From positions 62,001-126,000 of the forward strand of contig NJBO01000004.1 of assembly GCA_005223075.1 (NCBI GenBank): DNA of 64,000 nucleotides, in the 5' to 3' direction. The notes under the pieces were generated by a model that was given only the letters and a program-made list of their open reading frames with translations, was not told the origin of the DNA and did not search any database. Numbering within the stretch: position 1 is the stretch's first letter; each line of letters starts with the position of its first letter. The translations under genes were made by a program, and so were the position numbers. Below are positions 52,272 to 60,009 of this stretch, one piece after another. Source of the DNA: a candidate division TA06 bacterium B3_TA06. Its GTDB lineage: Bacteria; Hydrothermota; Tepidihabitantia; B3-TA06.

Positions 52272-52324
52272 GTGTTACGGGTGTGTTACGGGCAGGTTGA
52301 CAATCTGTATGAGGTGGGGAGAAT
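52272..52324 (+). promoter_or_regulatory. CPBP gene promoter with tandem GTGTTACGGG sites
   Basis: GTGTTACGGG at 52272-52281 and 52283-52292 (11-bp period), CAGG, then TTGACA at 52297-52302, 16-bp spacer, and a weak -10 GAGAAT at 52319-52324. The arrangement copies that upstream of PBP1A. GTG 52330 follows the -10 by 5 nt. Confidence 0.6.
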
Positions 52325-52329
52325 AGTTG

Positions 52330-53157
52330 GTGGACGACCAGGTTTTCAAGATTCCTTTTCGTGTATTCAGGTGGAATCCACATTGGGGCGATCTTGTTCC
52401 CGTTGGACTCTGGATTTTCACCTCCAGTATACTTCAGTTCTCGCGCCTTGCCGGGCCGCGCGCACCTTCACTTCTTGAGTGGCTCAAACCCACTGAGGAT
52501 CTTGGATTCCTGATCGCCCCCCTCCTTTTTGTGCGGCTTATAGAGAAGCGCGGTCTTTCTTTTATTGGGATTACGCGGCGTCACATAGGATTGGCTGTGG
52601 CGATCGGTCTGCCGCTCGGACTGCTCGCCGGCTGGTTTGCCGTCTCTCGTTCTTTTGCCTTAGGAGAATTCCCGCTGCTACCTGATCCCCTCCAGGGTAC
52701 GGCTTATTTTTTAGGCGCACTTTACCATCTGGCTGCAGTGGAGTTCTTCTACCGGGGTTGGCTTGCTTCACGGTTTGAGCGATCCTACGGTTTTCTCGCG
52801 GCGGTTTTGGGTTCGGCTCTGCTTTATGCCTTCTCTCCACTTGTTCTTTGGGGAACAGACCTCACGGTTCCTGCTGCGTTTTCTTCCGTTGGTTTCTACT
52901 GGGGCTCCGTGTTTCCGTTTACCTTCTTCGTCGGGATTCTTCTTGCCGGTGTTGCCAGACTCACGCGCAACCTTTTAGCCCCGATTCTGGTGATGCTTCC
53001 GCAGATGATCCTGGGCGATCTCTTACCCGGAGGATTGGCCCATCGTATCGGCCATCCGGAATCCAAGATTTTGGGAACCCTGGCACTTGCAGGTATTGTG
53101 GTGGTTATAGCTTGGCTTACCCGAAGAAGACAGGCAAAGAAACAATCTACTACTTAA
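52330..53157 (+). CDS. CPBP-family intramembrane protease-like protein
   Basis: The 275-residue product has about eight hydrophobic segments and the CPBP/CAAX-protease-type motif EFFYRGWLASRF (about residues 138-149), with Glu and Arg as in the family. These proteins are intramembrane glutamic proteases or enzyme-like helpers. The start is GTG 52330 (TTG 52327 is an alternative); either lies directly after the -10 box. It shares a tandem-repeat promoter with PBP1A, hinting at a shared cell-envelope regulon. Confidence 0.78.
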   Translation: MDDQVFKIPFRVFRWNPHWGDLVPVGLWIFTSSILQFSRLAGPRAPSLLEWLKPTEDLGFLIAPLLFVRLIEKRGLSFIGITRRHIGLAVAIGLPLGLLAGWFAVSRSFALGEFPLLPDPLQGTAYFLGALYHLAAVEFFYRGWLASRFERSYGFLAAVLGSALLYAFSPLVLWGTDLTVPAAFSSVGFYWGSVFPFTFFVGILLAGVARLTRNLLAPILVMLPQMILGDLLPGGLAHRIGHPESKILGTLALAGIVVVIAWLTRRRQAKKQSTT

Positions 53158-53191
53158 ACGCCCCCCAACTCCTCCAGATAATTTCTTCTCC

Positions 53192-54265
53192 CTAGAAGGG
53201 AAAGTTTATCTCGAGTTCACTGGCTATAGTACGTAACTTCTCCATGGTCGGTTCGTCTACATCGACCTCTGTGGCATTGCGGTCTTCGGCTTCGGCTTCC
53301 TTCTCGCCCGCGATCCAGATGCGCTCGGCACCTTCCTGTTTGGGGGTGTTCTTGAGCATGCGGATGAACGAGTCCATCCTCTCCTTGAACTCGTTCGTAT
53401 CACCGAAAGCGGCAGGATCAATCGCGGCAAGGAAGTGGCAGACATCGGGCGGTTCGCCCTTGCGCCCGTAGACCTCGGTTCCCATGGAGGCAAGGCTTAA
53501 GCCGCCTGAGAGTATCTCAACCACCGCTGCCAGATCATATCCCTTGTAGCCTCTGCTTTCCTCGCCTGCGCCGCCAAGTGGCGCAAGTCCGCCGCCGGCA
53601 CGATCCAATAGATTCTTTAAGACCTTACCCGGATCGGTGGTGGAATGACCCGCTTCGTCCGTTGCCCACGTCTCGGGAATGTCCTTGCCCAGCCGGTTGT
53701 AGACCTCAAGCTTGCCTCTGGGAACGGTGGATGTGGCCATATCCAGAACAAAGCGCCGCTCCTTGCCCGCGGGCACGGCGATGGCGATGGGGTTTGTGCC
53801 CAGCACCGCATCCTTGCCGAATGTCGGAACCACAAGTGGAGCGGAGTTGGTTGCAGAAAATCCTATAAGATCATACTCAAGCGCCATCATCGCGCAGTAG
53901 CCGGCTATCCCGTAGTGGTTGGAGTTGCGAACCACAGCCGCAGCAAGCCCCATCTTGCGGGCCTTCTCGATAACCTTTCGCATGGTCTTGACCGATATCG
54001 CCTGACCCAGCCCTGCGTTGCCGTTCACAAGAAGGGTTGTAGGCGTCTCCTTGATGATCGTGGGCTCGGCCTTGGGGTCCATCGTGCCTTTCCTGATCCC
54101 ATCTACGTAACGGACAAGTCTAGCTACTCCGTGGGAGGCGATCCCGCGCCGGTCGGATGCGATAAGCACGTCCGCCGTGATCTCTGCGTTCTCGTGCGAC
54201 ATTCCAAGTTTCTCGAACGAATTAACTGTGAATTCTCTTAAAGGCTCTATCTTAACTCTAGGCAT
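53192..54265 (-). CDS. Ldh2-family malate/L-lactate dehydrogenase
   Basis: The 357-residue product has ITADVLIASDRRGIASHGVARL, VRNSNHYGIAGYCAMMAL, GTNPIAIAVPAG, FVLDMATSTVPRGKLEV and GYKGYDLAAVVEILSG, typical of the Ldh2/YlbC group of NAD(P)-dependent 2-hydroxyacid dehydrogenases. ATG 54265 follows AAGGAGG and overlaps the upstream stop (TGATG). It is the last gene of the porX operon and would supply the dehydrogenase step beside the Lut-like iron-sulfur proteins. Confidence 0.9.
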   Translation of the reverse strand: MPRVKIEPLREFTVNSFEKLGMSHENAEITADVLIASDRRGIASHGVARLVRYVDGIRKGTMDPKAEPTIIKETPTTLLVNGNAGLGQAISVKTMRKVIEKARKMGLAAAVVRNSNHYGIAGYCAMMALEYDLIGFSATNSAPLVVPTFGKDAVLGTNPIAIAVPAGKERRFVLDMATSTVPRGKLEVYNRLGKDIPETWATDEAGHSTTDPGKVLKNLLDRAGGGLAPLGGAGEESRGYKGYDLAAVVEILSGGLSLASMGTEVYGRKGEPPDVCHFLAAIDPAAFGDTNEFKERMDSFIRMLKNTPKQEGAERIWIAGEKEAEAEDRNATEVDVDEPTMEKLRTIASELEINFPF

Positions 54266-55536
54266 CAATCCTCCTTGGGGTATGGCGTCCCCGTTTCCAA
54301 AACCATCTCGGCCATCTCGCGGATGAATGCCGGTACAAGTCCTTCCTTCTTCATATCGTCACGCAGTCGCTCGATGAGCTTTGCAGAATCTATCCCTGCC
54401 GGGCATATCTCCTTGCACCGGCCGCATAAAGCGCAGGAGTAGGCAAGGGGTGCGGCCTTTTCCAGTCCTCCTGAGATCAGTGCTGTCCAGGGCACACCGA
54501 TCCCGCCCATGTAGCGGTATCCCCAGTGTCCGGATACCAGGGGATAGATCGCACACTCGTACATGCACGCACCGCATCGCAGGCAGCGAAGCATGTCCCG
54601 GTAGACAGGGTCGGTCGCTGCTTTTATGCGACCGTTATCCAGAAATATCACGTGCAGTTCCTTGGGGCCGTGCGCACCATACACCACCACCTTCTCGATG
54701 TCGCCGGTCTTGGCAGGGCCTGAGATCATTGAGACGTAGGCAGTCACCAAGTAGCCTGCGTAGCGCATGAGCACCTCAAGGCCGAGCATGGCGTCGGCAA
54801 GCGTTGGCATGAGCTTCTCCACTCCGATCACCGCAACGTGCACCTCTGGCGCGTTGGTGGCGAAGCGGATGTTGCCCTCGTTCTCCACAAGAAAGATGGT
54901 GCCCGTATCCGCGGTGATGAAGTTCGCACCGGAGAAACCGACGTCGGCTTTGAAATACTTGTCACGTAAGAACTCTCTTGCGAACATGGCAAGCTTCTCC
55001 GGATCGGCAGGCAGTTCGCGGCCTGCGACCTCGGAGAATATCTTGGCGGTGCGTTCGCGGGGAACGTGTACTGCCGGGGCAAGGATGTGCATGGGGCGCT
55101 CGCCCAGAAGCTGCACGATGAACTCGCCCAGATCGGTCTCATATACCGTGTTGCCGTAATCGGCCATCACGTGGTTGAACTCGAGCTCCTCGGAGGTGAT
55201 GGACTTTGCCTTGACGATCATCTTGCCGGTGCCGATTATGTCTTTAAGAATCTCGTTTGCCCGCTGTGCGTCCTCTGCGAAGTATGTGTGGGCATGGTTC
55301 TTTTCTAATGCTTCGCGTGCTTTGGCAACGTAGCCTTCCAGATCGTCAATCACCCTGTCCTTTATCTCCTGGAAGCGCTCGCGTTTTTCGACCACCTCAG
55401 GGAAAGCGGCCAGGGCCTTGTCACGGTTGGAGCGGAATGCTTTGACCGCACGCTCCAGCGCGGTCTTTAAGAACTTGTCCTTGAGCGCCTTGTAGATTGT
55501 TCTTTTGTAGGCATTGAATTCCTTACTGGCATCCAT
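54265..55536 (-). CDS. LutB-like LUD-domain iron-sulfur protein
   Basis: The 423-residue product has an N-terminal LUD domain (GNTVYETDLGEFIVQLLGE, AVHVPRERTAKIFSEV and GANFITADTGTIFLVENEG). A C-terminal ferredoxin region with two 4Fe-4S motifs follows (CLRCGACMYECAIYP and CALCGRCKEICPAGID). This matches LutB, the electron-transfer subunit of lactate-utilising LutABC. No LutC is visible here. It lies between the CCG protein and Ldh2 with almost no gaps. Confidence 0.9.
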   Translation of the reverse strand: MDASKEFNAYKRTIYKALKDKFLKTALERAVKAFRSNRDKALAAFPEVVEKRERFQEIKDRVIDDLEGYVAKAREALEKNHAHTYFAEDAQRANEILKDIIGTGKMIVKAKSITSEELEFNHVMADYGNTVYETDLGEFIVQLLGERPMHILAPAVHVPRERTAKIFSEVAGRELPADPEKLAMFAREFLRDKYFKADVGFSGANFITADTGTIFLVENEGNIRFATNAPEVHVAVIGVEKLMPTLADAMLGLEVLMRYAGYLVTAYVSMISGPAKTGDIEKVVVYGAHGPKELHVIFLDNGRIKAATDPVYRDMLRCLRCGACMYECAIYPLVSGHWGYRYMGGIGVPWTALISGGLEKAAPLAYSCALCGRCKEICPAGIDSAKLIERLRDDMKKEGLVPAFIREMAEMVLETGTPYPKED

Positions 55537-55537
55537 C

Positions 55538-56272
55538 TCAATCCTCCATCTGTTCGGCTAGAAACATGGGTAGGTCGAAAACGTTTAGTTCCTTATCTTC
55601 GATTTCAGCAGCGCCGTCTGCGAGGTTCAACGTGCAGAAGGGACACGAGGTGACTATGGTGTCAACCCCTTTAGGCAGGACGTCGTCTTTAATCTTTCTG
55701 GTTGCCGCGGCCACCGCCAATTTAGGGAGGGATGCACGCAGCAGACCACCTCCCCCGCAGCAGGTGCCAAGCACTCTATTACGGTCCGCCTCGATCACCT
55801 GTACGCAGGCCTCCAGCACTCGTCGGGGTTCATCATACAGGCCCGGTCCCCTCCTGCCGATACCGCAGGGATCGTGGTAAAGAATTCTTACATCTTTGCG
55901 GTTTTTGAGCTTTATCTGACCTTTTCTCAAAAGCTCGTCCGCAAACTCCACGAAGTGCACTATCTTAAATGGCAGCTTGATTCCGAACTCTTCAGGGTAT
56001 TCATTCTTAAACATCATGTAACAGTGTGGGCACGAGGTGACCATTTTCGTTATCCCGGTTGAGATGAGTTTATCGGCAACCTTCTTTACGTACTCCGCTG
56101 CCTCGTCGTGGTATCCTGCGAGCGTCAACGGAACGCCGCAGCACAGGTCTTTACCTAACGGAACGTATTCGATCTTAGCTTTGGAAAGAAAATTCTCCAA
56201 TCCCTTAAGCAAGTGCGGGGCCCCGGCCGTGGTGCAGCCAAAGAAGACCCCCAGCTTTTCATGATTGGGCAT
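55538..56272 (-). CDS. LutA-like CCG-domain iron-sulfur protein
   Basis: The 244-residue product has two cysteine-rich CCG domains: GVFFGCTTAGAP with LCCGVPLTLAG and SCPHCYMMF in the first, HDPCGIGRRG with TCCGGGGLLRAS and SCPFCTLNL in the second. Such proteins (LutA, GlcF, HdrB) bind iron-sulfur clusters and pass electrons from hydroxyacids. AAGGAG precedes the ATG. It begins 15 nt after porX and overlaps nothing. Confidence 0.9.
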   Translation of the reverse strand: MPNHEKLGVFFGCTTAGAPHLLKGLENFLSKAKIEYVPLGKDLCCGVPLTLAGYHDEAAEYVKKVADKLISTGITKMVTSCPHCYMMFKNEYPEEFGIKLPFKIVHFVEFADELLRKGQIKLKNRKDVRILYHDPCGIGRRGPGLYDEPRRVLEACVQVIEADRNRVLGTCCGGGGLLRASLPKLAVAAATRKIKDDVLPKGVDTIVTSCPFCTLNLADGAAEIEDKELNVFDLPMFLAEQMED

Positions 56273-56287
56273 TCGCTGTCTCCTTGA

Positions 56288-57802
56288 TTATTTTGGGGTG
56301 AATATCCCGAGGGGCAGGATCATCTCCTCTGGCGAGATGCCGCCGTGCTGCAGGGTGTGCTTGTACTGGGCCTCGTACTCCTTGGGCTTGGTTGGGTAGA
56401 TGAAGTAGCAGTCGCGCTTGGCGATCACGAAGTTGGTGGGGCGTGGAAAGCGTGGCAGCTTGTATACCCTTGGGTCAGAAAGCGACACAGCATCCTTTGG
56501 GTTCACGGTAAGCGCAGGGCCGTACTTGTAGCGCAGGTTTGCAGAAATCTCTCTACCGCCCTTGATTATGGTTGGATGAGCAACGCGAAGGAACCCGTGA
56601 TCGGTTGTAAGCACCACCGTCACCCCGCGTTCAGCCAGGGTCTCAAGCAGAGGGGGGAAGATTGAGTTGGCGAACCATGAGCGGGTCACATCTACAAGTG
56701 CATAGTCCGAAGGGGCAAGCTCTTCAAGCAAAGAATCCGGTTTTACCGAGTGGATAAGCACATCAAGGAAGTTAAGTACGAACACACGGAACTTCTCCTT
56801 GCGTGAGATGATTGACTCGGCGTCACGGGATGCATCCTGGCCGCGAAATGCTTTCCTATAGATAATAGATGCCGATACACGCTCTCTTTTGAGAAACTCG
56901 CTGAGAAGCTCTTTCTCGTGTCGGTTTTGTCCGTGCTGGTTCCACACCCAGTAGTGGGGGAATCGTTCTGCTATCTCCTGCGGGTAAAGCCCTGCAAAGA
57001 TGGCGTTGCGCGCGTAAGGCGTGGCCGTCGGCAGGATCGAGCAGGTATATTCGAGGTGTGAGTCGAAGAACTCCTTGAAGAAAGGAAGGATAACGAGGAA
57101 CTGATCAAGCCGCATGCAATCAAACAACAGAAACACCACCTCTTTACCTTCGCGCAGGAGGGGGAAGACGTGCTGAGAGAGAACACGGGGTGATAATCCA
57201 GGTCCCCCACCCTCCTTGAGCCAGCGCGGGTAGTTTTCTTCGATGTAGAGGCTGAACTCGCGGCGCATCTGGCCGCGCTGCTCGTCACCTAGATCCCTGA
57301 GTCCCTCGTCTCCGAAGCGCTTGAAGCGCAGCTCCCACCGGACATCGCGGCGATATGCCTGGACCCAGCCCTCCCAATCGGTGGGGATCTCGGCACGCAT
57401 GAGCTCCTGGCTGTACTCGCGGCTAAGATTGTCACGAACAAGCCTCTTACGTTCCAGAAGCCTTTTTATGGCCGAGCCGAGCTGGGTCGGAGTTATAGGT
57501 TTGATGATGAAATCGTCGGCAAGCCTGGCAAAGGCTGAGTCTACGAGTTCTTCCTCCTCGCTCTTGGTGACTATCGCTACCAGAACGTCCTCGCTCTCGA
57601 CGCGGATGGCTGAAAGCGTCTCGATCCCGTCCATGCCCGGCATGATCTCGTCTAAAAGCACGAGGTCGTAGTCCCGCTTCTTTACAAGCTCTAACCCATC
57701 CGGGCCGTTGTTGGCGGTATCCACCTCATAACCGCGCTCCTTCAGGCTGTATATGTGGGGCTTAAGTAACTCTATCTCGTCGTCAATCCATAGAATACGC
57801 AT
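56288..57802 (-). CDS. porX: PorX-type response regulator with PglZ domain
   Basis: The 504-residue product has a receiver domain (acidic pair at residues 7-8, phospho-acceptor Asp51 in LVLLDEIMPGMDG, Lys101), then a helical linker and an alkaline-phosphatase-fold PglZ domain. The PglZ domain carries VVFLLFDCMRLDQF, SILPTATPYARNAIFAGL (active-site Thr near 259-261) and LTTDHGFLR. This layout is that of PorX, which controls type IX secretion genes in Bacteroidetes. Three lactate/2-hydroxyacid oxidation genes follow in the same operon. The ATG at 57802 lies 5 nt after a -10 box (TTG 57808 is an alternative). Confidence 0.9.
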   Translation of the reverse strand: MRILWIDDEIELLKPHIYSLKERGYEVDTANNGPDGLELVKKRDYDLVLLDEIMPGMDGIETLSAIRVESEDVLVAIVTKSEEEELVDSAFARLADDFIIKPITPTQLGSAIKRLLERKRLVRDNLSREYSQELMRAEIPTDWEGWVQAYRRDVRWELRFKRFGDEGLRDLGDEQRGQMRREFSLYIEENYPRWLKEGGGPGLSPRVLSQHVFPLLREGKEVVFLLFDCMRLDQFLVILPFFKEFFDSHLEYTCSILPTATPYARNAIFAGLYPQEIAERFPHYWVWNQHGQNRHEKELLSEFLKRERVSASIIYRKAFRGQDASRDAESIISRKEKFRVFVLNFLDVLIHSVKPDSLLEELAPSDYALVDVTRSWFANSIFPPLLETLAERGVTVVLTTDHGFLRVAHPTIIKGGREISANLRYKYGPALTVNPKDAVSLSDPRVYKLPRFPRPTNFVIAKRDCYFIYPTKPKEYEAQYKHTLQHGGISPEEMILPLGIFTPK

Positions 57803-57807
57803 CCCCA

Positions 57808-57835
57808 AGCATAGTCAGGATGAACAAGCTGTCAA
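57808..57835 (-). promoter_or_regulatory. Promoter abutting the porX start codon
   Basis: Minus strand TTGACA (57835-57830), 16-bp spacer, TATGCT (57813-57808), 5 nt before ATG 57802. It also drives the three downstream oxidation genes. Confidence 0.75.
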
Positions 57836-57861
57836 GCTTAATACCCCACGAAGTCGCTTTG

Positions 57862-57888
57862 TATTCTCCGAAGGAGAAAAGATCGCAG
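57862..57888 (-). repeat. Dispersed hairpin repeat, CTGCGATC family (copy 4, inverted)
   Basis: On the minus strand CTGCGATC is followed by a CTTTTCTCC/GGAGAATA-type stem around TTC. It sits between the divergent porX and barrel promoters. Just before it (57843-57856) CCCCACGAAGTCGC resembles the start of the GGGGTCCCC-family copy 2. Confidence 0.6.
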
Positions 57889-57909
57889 TAAAAATACGAG
57901 GGCTCAGGC

Positions 57910-57937
57910 TTGACAAGTTAGGGATTTTGTATATTCT
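57910..57937 (+). promoter_or_regulatory. Promoter of the outer-membrane barrel at 58057
   Basis: TTGACA at 57910-57915, 16-bp spacer, TATTCT at 57932-57937 (TATATT overlaps it two bases upstream). The leader is about 110 nt and ends in an AAGGAGG site. Confidence 0.6.
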
Positions 57938-58056
57938 CATTTAATTGGGCGTCCAAAATAAATAATAGATTCCTTAAATAATCAGGATGCCCTTTGTTCT
58001 GCTAGAGGAGGGTGGGGCAAAGGAGAAAAACAAAAACCTCAAATAAGGAGGTAAAA

Positions 58057-59349
58057 GTGAGCTTTCATAAGTTCCCTGAAGAAAAAAAGAAAGATTGCCC
58101 GATGGTGGTTGTAGTGCTCATTCTCGGTTTCTGTTCAGCGTCTTTCGGTTTCTGGTGGAATCCATTTACCCCGTCAGTGGTTGATGTTCGCAGCGTTGCC
58201 ATGGGTAACACGGGTTCGGTAACCGTCACTGGAAGCAACGCAATCTTTTGCAACCCGGCGCTACTTGGTGAATCGAACATGATTGAAGCACAACTGGGTG
58301 GAAGATTCTACTTTGGTGCAGCTGAGGACGAGTCTGAGGATAAGTTCGAGGGCAAGTATCTTCCCCTTCCTACGCCTACCCATCTTTCCTTCTCGATGCC
58401 GTTTCAAGTCCCAGAATATAAGCTTAAGGTTGTTCCGGCGATAGGCTATCACTTGGAACTTGATCTTACGGCAAAGCGAGAGATGAGTTGGGAGGATTTG
58501 ATTTGGGGGGAGACTCAGATAGAAGAGACCGCGACAGGTGGTCTGGATGTAATATCACCTGCTGTGGCAGTGCAATTCCTCGGTAAGTACTCTGTCGGAT
58601 TGGCACTTAATGTCGGTGGGATAACCAAGATGAGGGACAAGTACTCTGACATAAGCATGTACGATTCGCGCCAGGGCGATACTGCGGGTTATTATGATTA
58701 TTGGGACTACGAGAGCGAAACGGAGATTTCCCCAGAAGGTTCATTCGTTCTGTTCGGGGTCTTCGCTGAGTTTATTCCCGAGTTCGCTGCTGCCCTCACC
58801 TACCGTACCGGATTCAAATGGAAATGGGACGACTATGAAGAAGATGTTGATTGGACATGGATCACATGGGACCCGTACGACGAATGGGATACCTTGGAGG
58901 TCCACGACAAGGAGAAACTGGATGACGTAAAGTTTGAACTCCCTGGTATTTTTACCGTTGGCGTTCGTTCAAAGATCTCATCTATTCTGGTCCTGGCTGC
59001 CGAGTATCAGACTCGTCCCTTCTCCGATGTAGAGATAGATGGCGAAGATTTGGAGATTGAGAACGGGTCGGTTTTCCGCCTGGGTGCGGAGTTGATCACG
59101 CCTGTCTTGATCCGTGCCGGTTTCTACCATGAATCGATCCCCATGACGGATATAGACGACGAAGACCCCAAGGCCTTGACCGGTATCACTGCAGGATTGG
59201 GGATTCCGATCGCTTCAGTAGCGGTGATAAATGGTTCCTTTGAATACGCATTCTGGAACCAGGAAATCAACGATGATCATGATGAATACTCGGAGAATCT
59301 TTACAGGATCGGCCTATCAGTTCGGCTTCACTTTCCCAACCCTCTTTAA
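58057..59349 (+). CDS. PorV/FadL-like outer-membrane barrel
   Basis: GTG 58057 follows AAGGAGG and gives 430 residues. A 16-residue polar N-terminus precedes the hydrophobic signal (MVVVVLILGFCSASFGF); an ATG at 58102 inside the signal is a less likely start. The signature VRSVAMGNTGSVTVTGSNAIF and CNPALLG resembles the UPF0164/PorV opening, and the last strand (RIGLSVRLHF) has a terminal aromatic. It is the fourth PorV-like barrel in this window and stands alone. Confidence 0.78.
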   Translation: MSFHKFPEEKKKDCPMVVVVLILGFCSASFGFWWNPFTPSVVDVRSVAMGNTGSVTVTGSNAIFCNPALLGESNMIEAQLGGRFYFGAAEDESEDKFEGKYLPLPTPTHLSFSMPFQVPEYKLKVVPAIGYHLELDLTAKREMSWEDLIWGETQIEETATGGLDVISPAVAVQFLGKYSVGLALNVGGITKMRDKYSDISMYDSRQGDTAGYYDYWDYESETEISPEGSFVLFGVFAEFIPEFAAALTYRTGFKWKWDDYEEDVDWTWITWDPYDEWDTLEVHDKEKLDDVKFELPGIFTVGVRSKISSILVLAAEYQTRPFSDVEIDGEDLEIENGSVFRLGAELITPVLIRAGFYHESIPMTDIDDEDPKALTGITAGLGIPIASVAVINGSFEYAFWNQEINDDHDEYSENLYRIGLSVRLHFPNPL

Positions 59350-59420
59350 ATCGTAGGTGCCGAGCAATTGATGCTCCGTGTCTCTTAATTCACCAGGGAA
59401 GATACTGTCTGTAACTTGGA

Positions 59421-59828
59421 TCAGCTCAAATCCAGGTCCACGCTTCCCGAATCGTTTCCCCACCTTGCGGAGTTGAAAGTGTAGGAGCCGGTAAGATGGC
59501 TTTCCTTAAGCTCACCCTCTATGTGCATGGTAAAGTTGGTTCCGGTAACGTCAAGATCAAGCACGGCCGGGTTGGAGGTAAGGGTGCCTTGGCCCTCAAA
59601 CTCGATCACATCACCATTTATGACGAGCATTCCCTCAGCCTCAAAGGCCTCGTTTTCCTGTTCGAAATCGAATTGCAGCGATCCGCTGTAGGTTCCATCA
59701 AAGCTCGCGTAACTCCCCTTGAACTCGCCGCTCGTTTTTACGGTGAGGTCTGGGGACAGACATCCCCCCAGCACCAACGCCGCGAGAAGGACTGCACTTC
59801 TTCTCTTGATAGCACGAAGCATTATCAT
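59421..59828 (-). CDS. Small lipoprotein with beta-barrel-like body
   Basis: The 135-residue product has a lipobox (AALVLGGC) and a short body of repeating beta strands, including SGEFKGSYASFDGTYSGSLQF, FEGQGTLTSNPAVLDLDV and HLTGSYTF. This could be a small lipocalin- or META-like fold. GGGGA precedes the ATG (59828 or 59822). No family is firmly recognised. It faces away from the secreted protein at 60010. Confidence 0.62.
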   Translation of the reverse strand: MIMLRAIKRRSAVLLAALVLGGCLSPDLTVKTSGEFKGSYASFDGTYSGSLQFDFEQENEAFEAEGMLVINGDVIEFEGQGTLTSNPAVLDLDVTGTNFTMHIEGELKESHLTGSYTFNSARWGNDSGSVDLDLS

Positions 59829-59853
59829 TTCCCCATTTCTTGATTACTCAAAT

Positions 59854-59881
59854 ATTATAGGCTTGATTAGTGATGTGTCAA
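59854..59881 (-). promoter_or_regulatory. Promoter of the small lipoprotein gene
   Basis: Minus strand TTGACA (59881-59876), 16-bp spacer, TATAAT (59859-59854). Consensus boxes; a normal leader of about 20 nt follows. Confidence 0.82.
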
Positions 59882-59951
59882 CCTAACACAGGGGTTATTT
59901 TGGAGATGCTTTTGAATCGGAATCAGGGGCGTCAATTGGGCTGCAAAAGGC

Positions 59952-59979
59952 TTGACTAATCCTGGAATCGGCCTATTAT
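59952..59979 (+). promoter_or_regulatory. Promoter of the secreted protein at 60010
   Basis: TTGACT at 59952-59957, 16-bp spacer, TATTAT at 59974-59979, then AAGGAGG before the ATG. Confidence 0.72.
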
Positions 59980-60009
59980 TTTACAACAACCTAAGCAAGG
60001 AGGACATGT

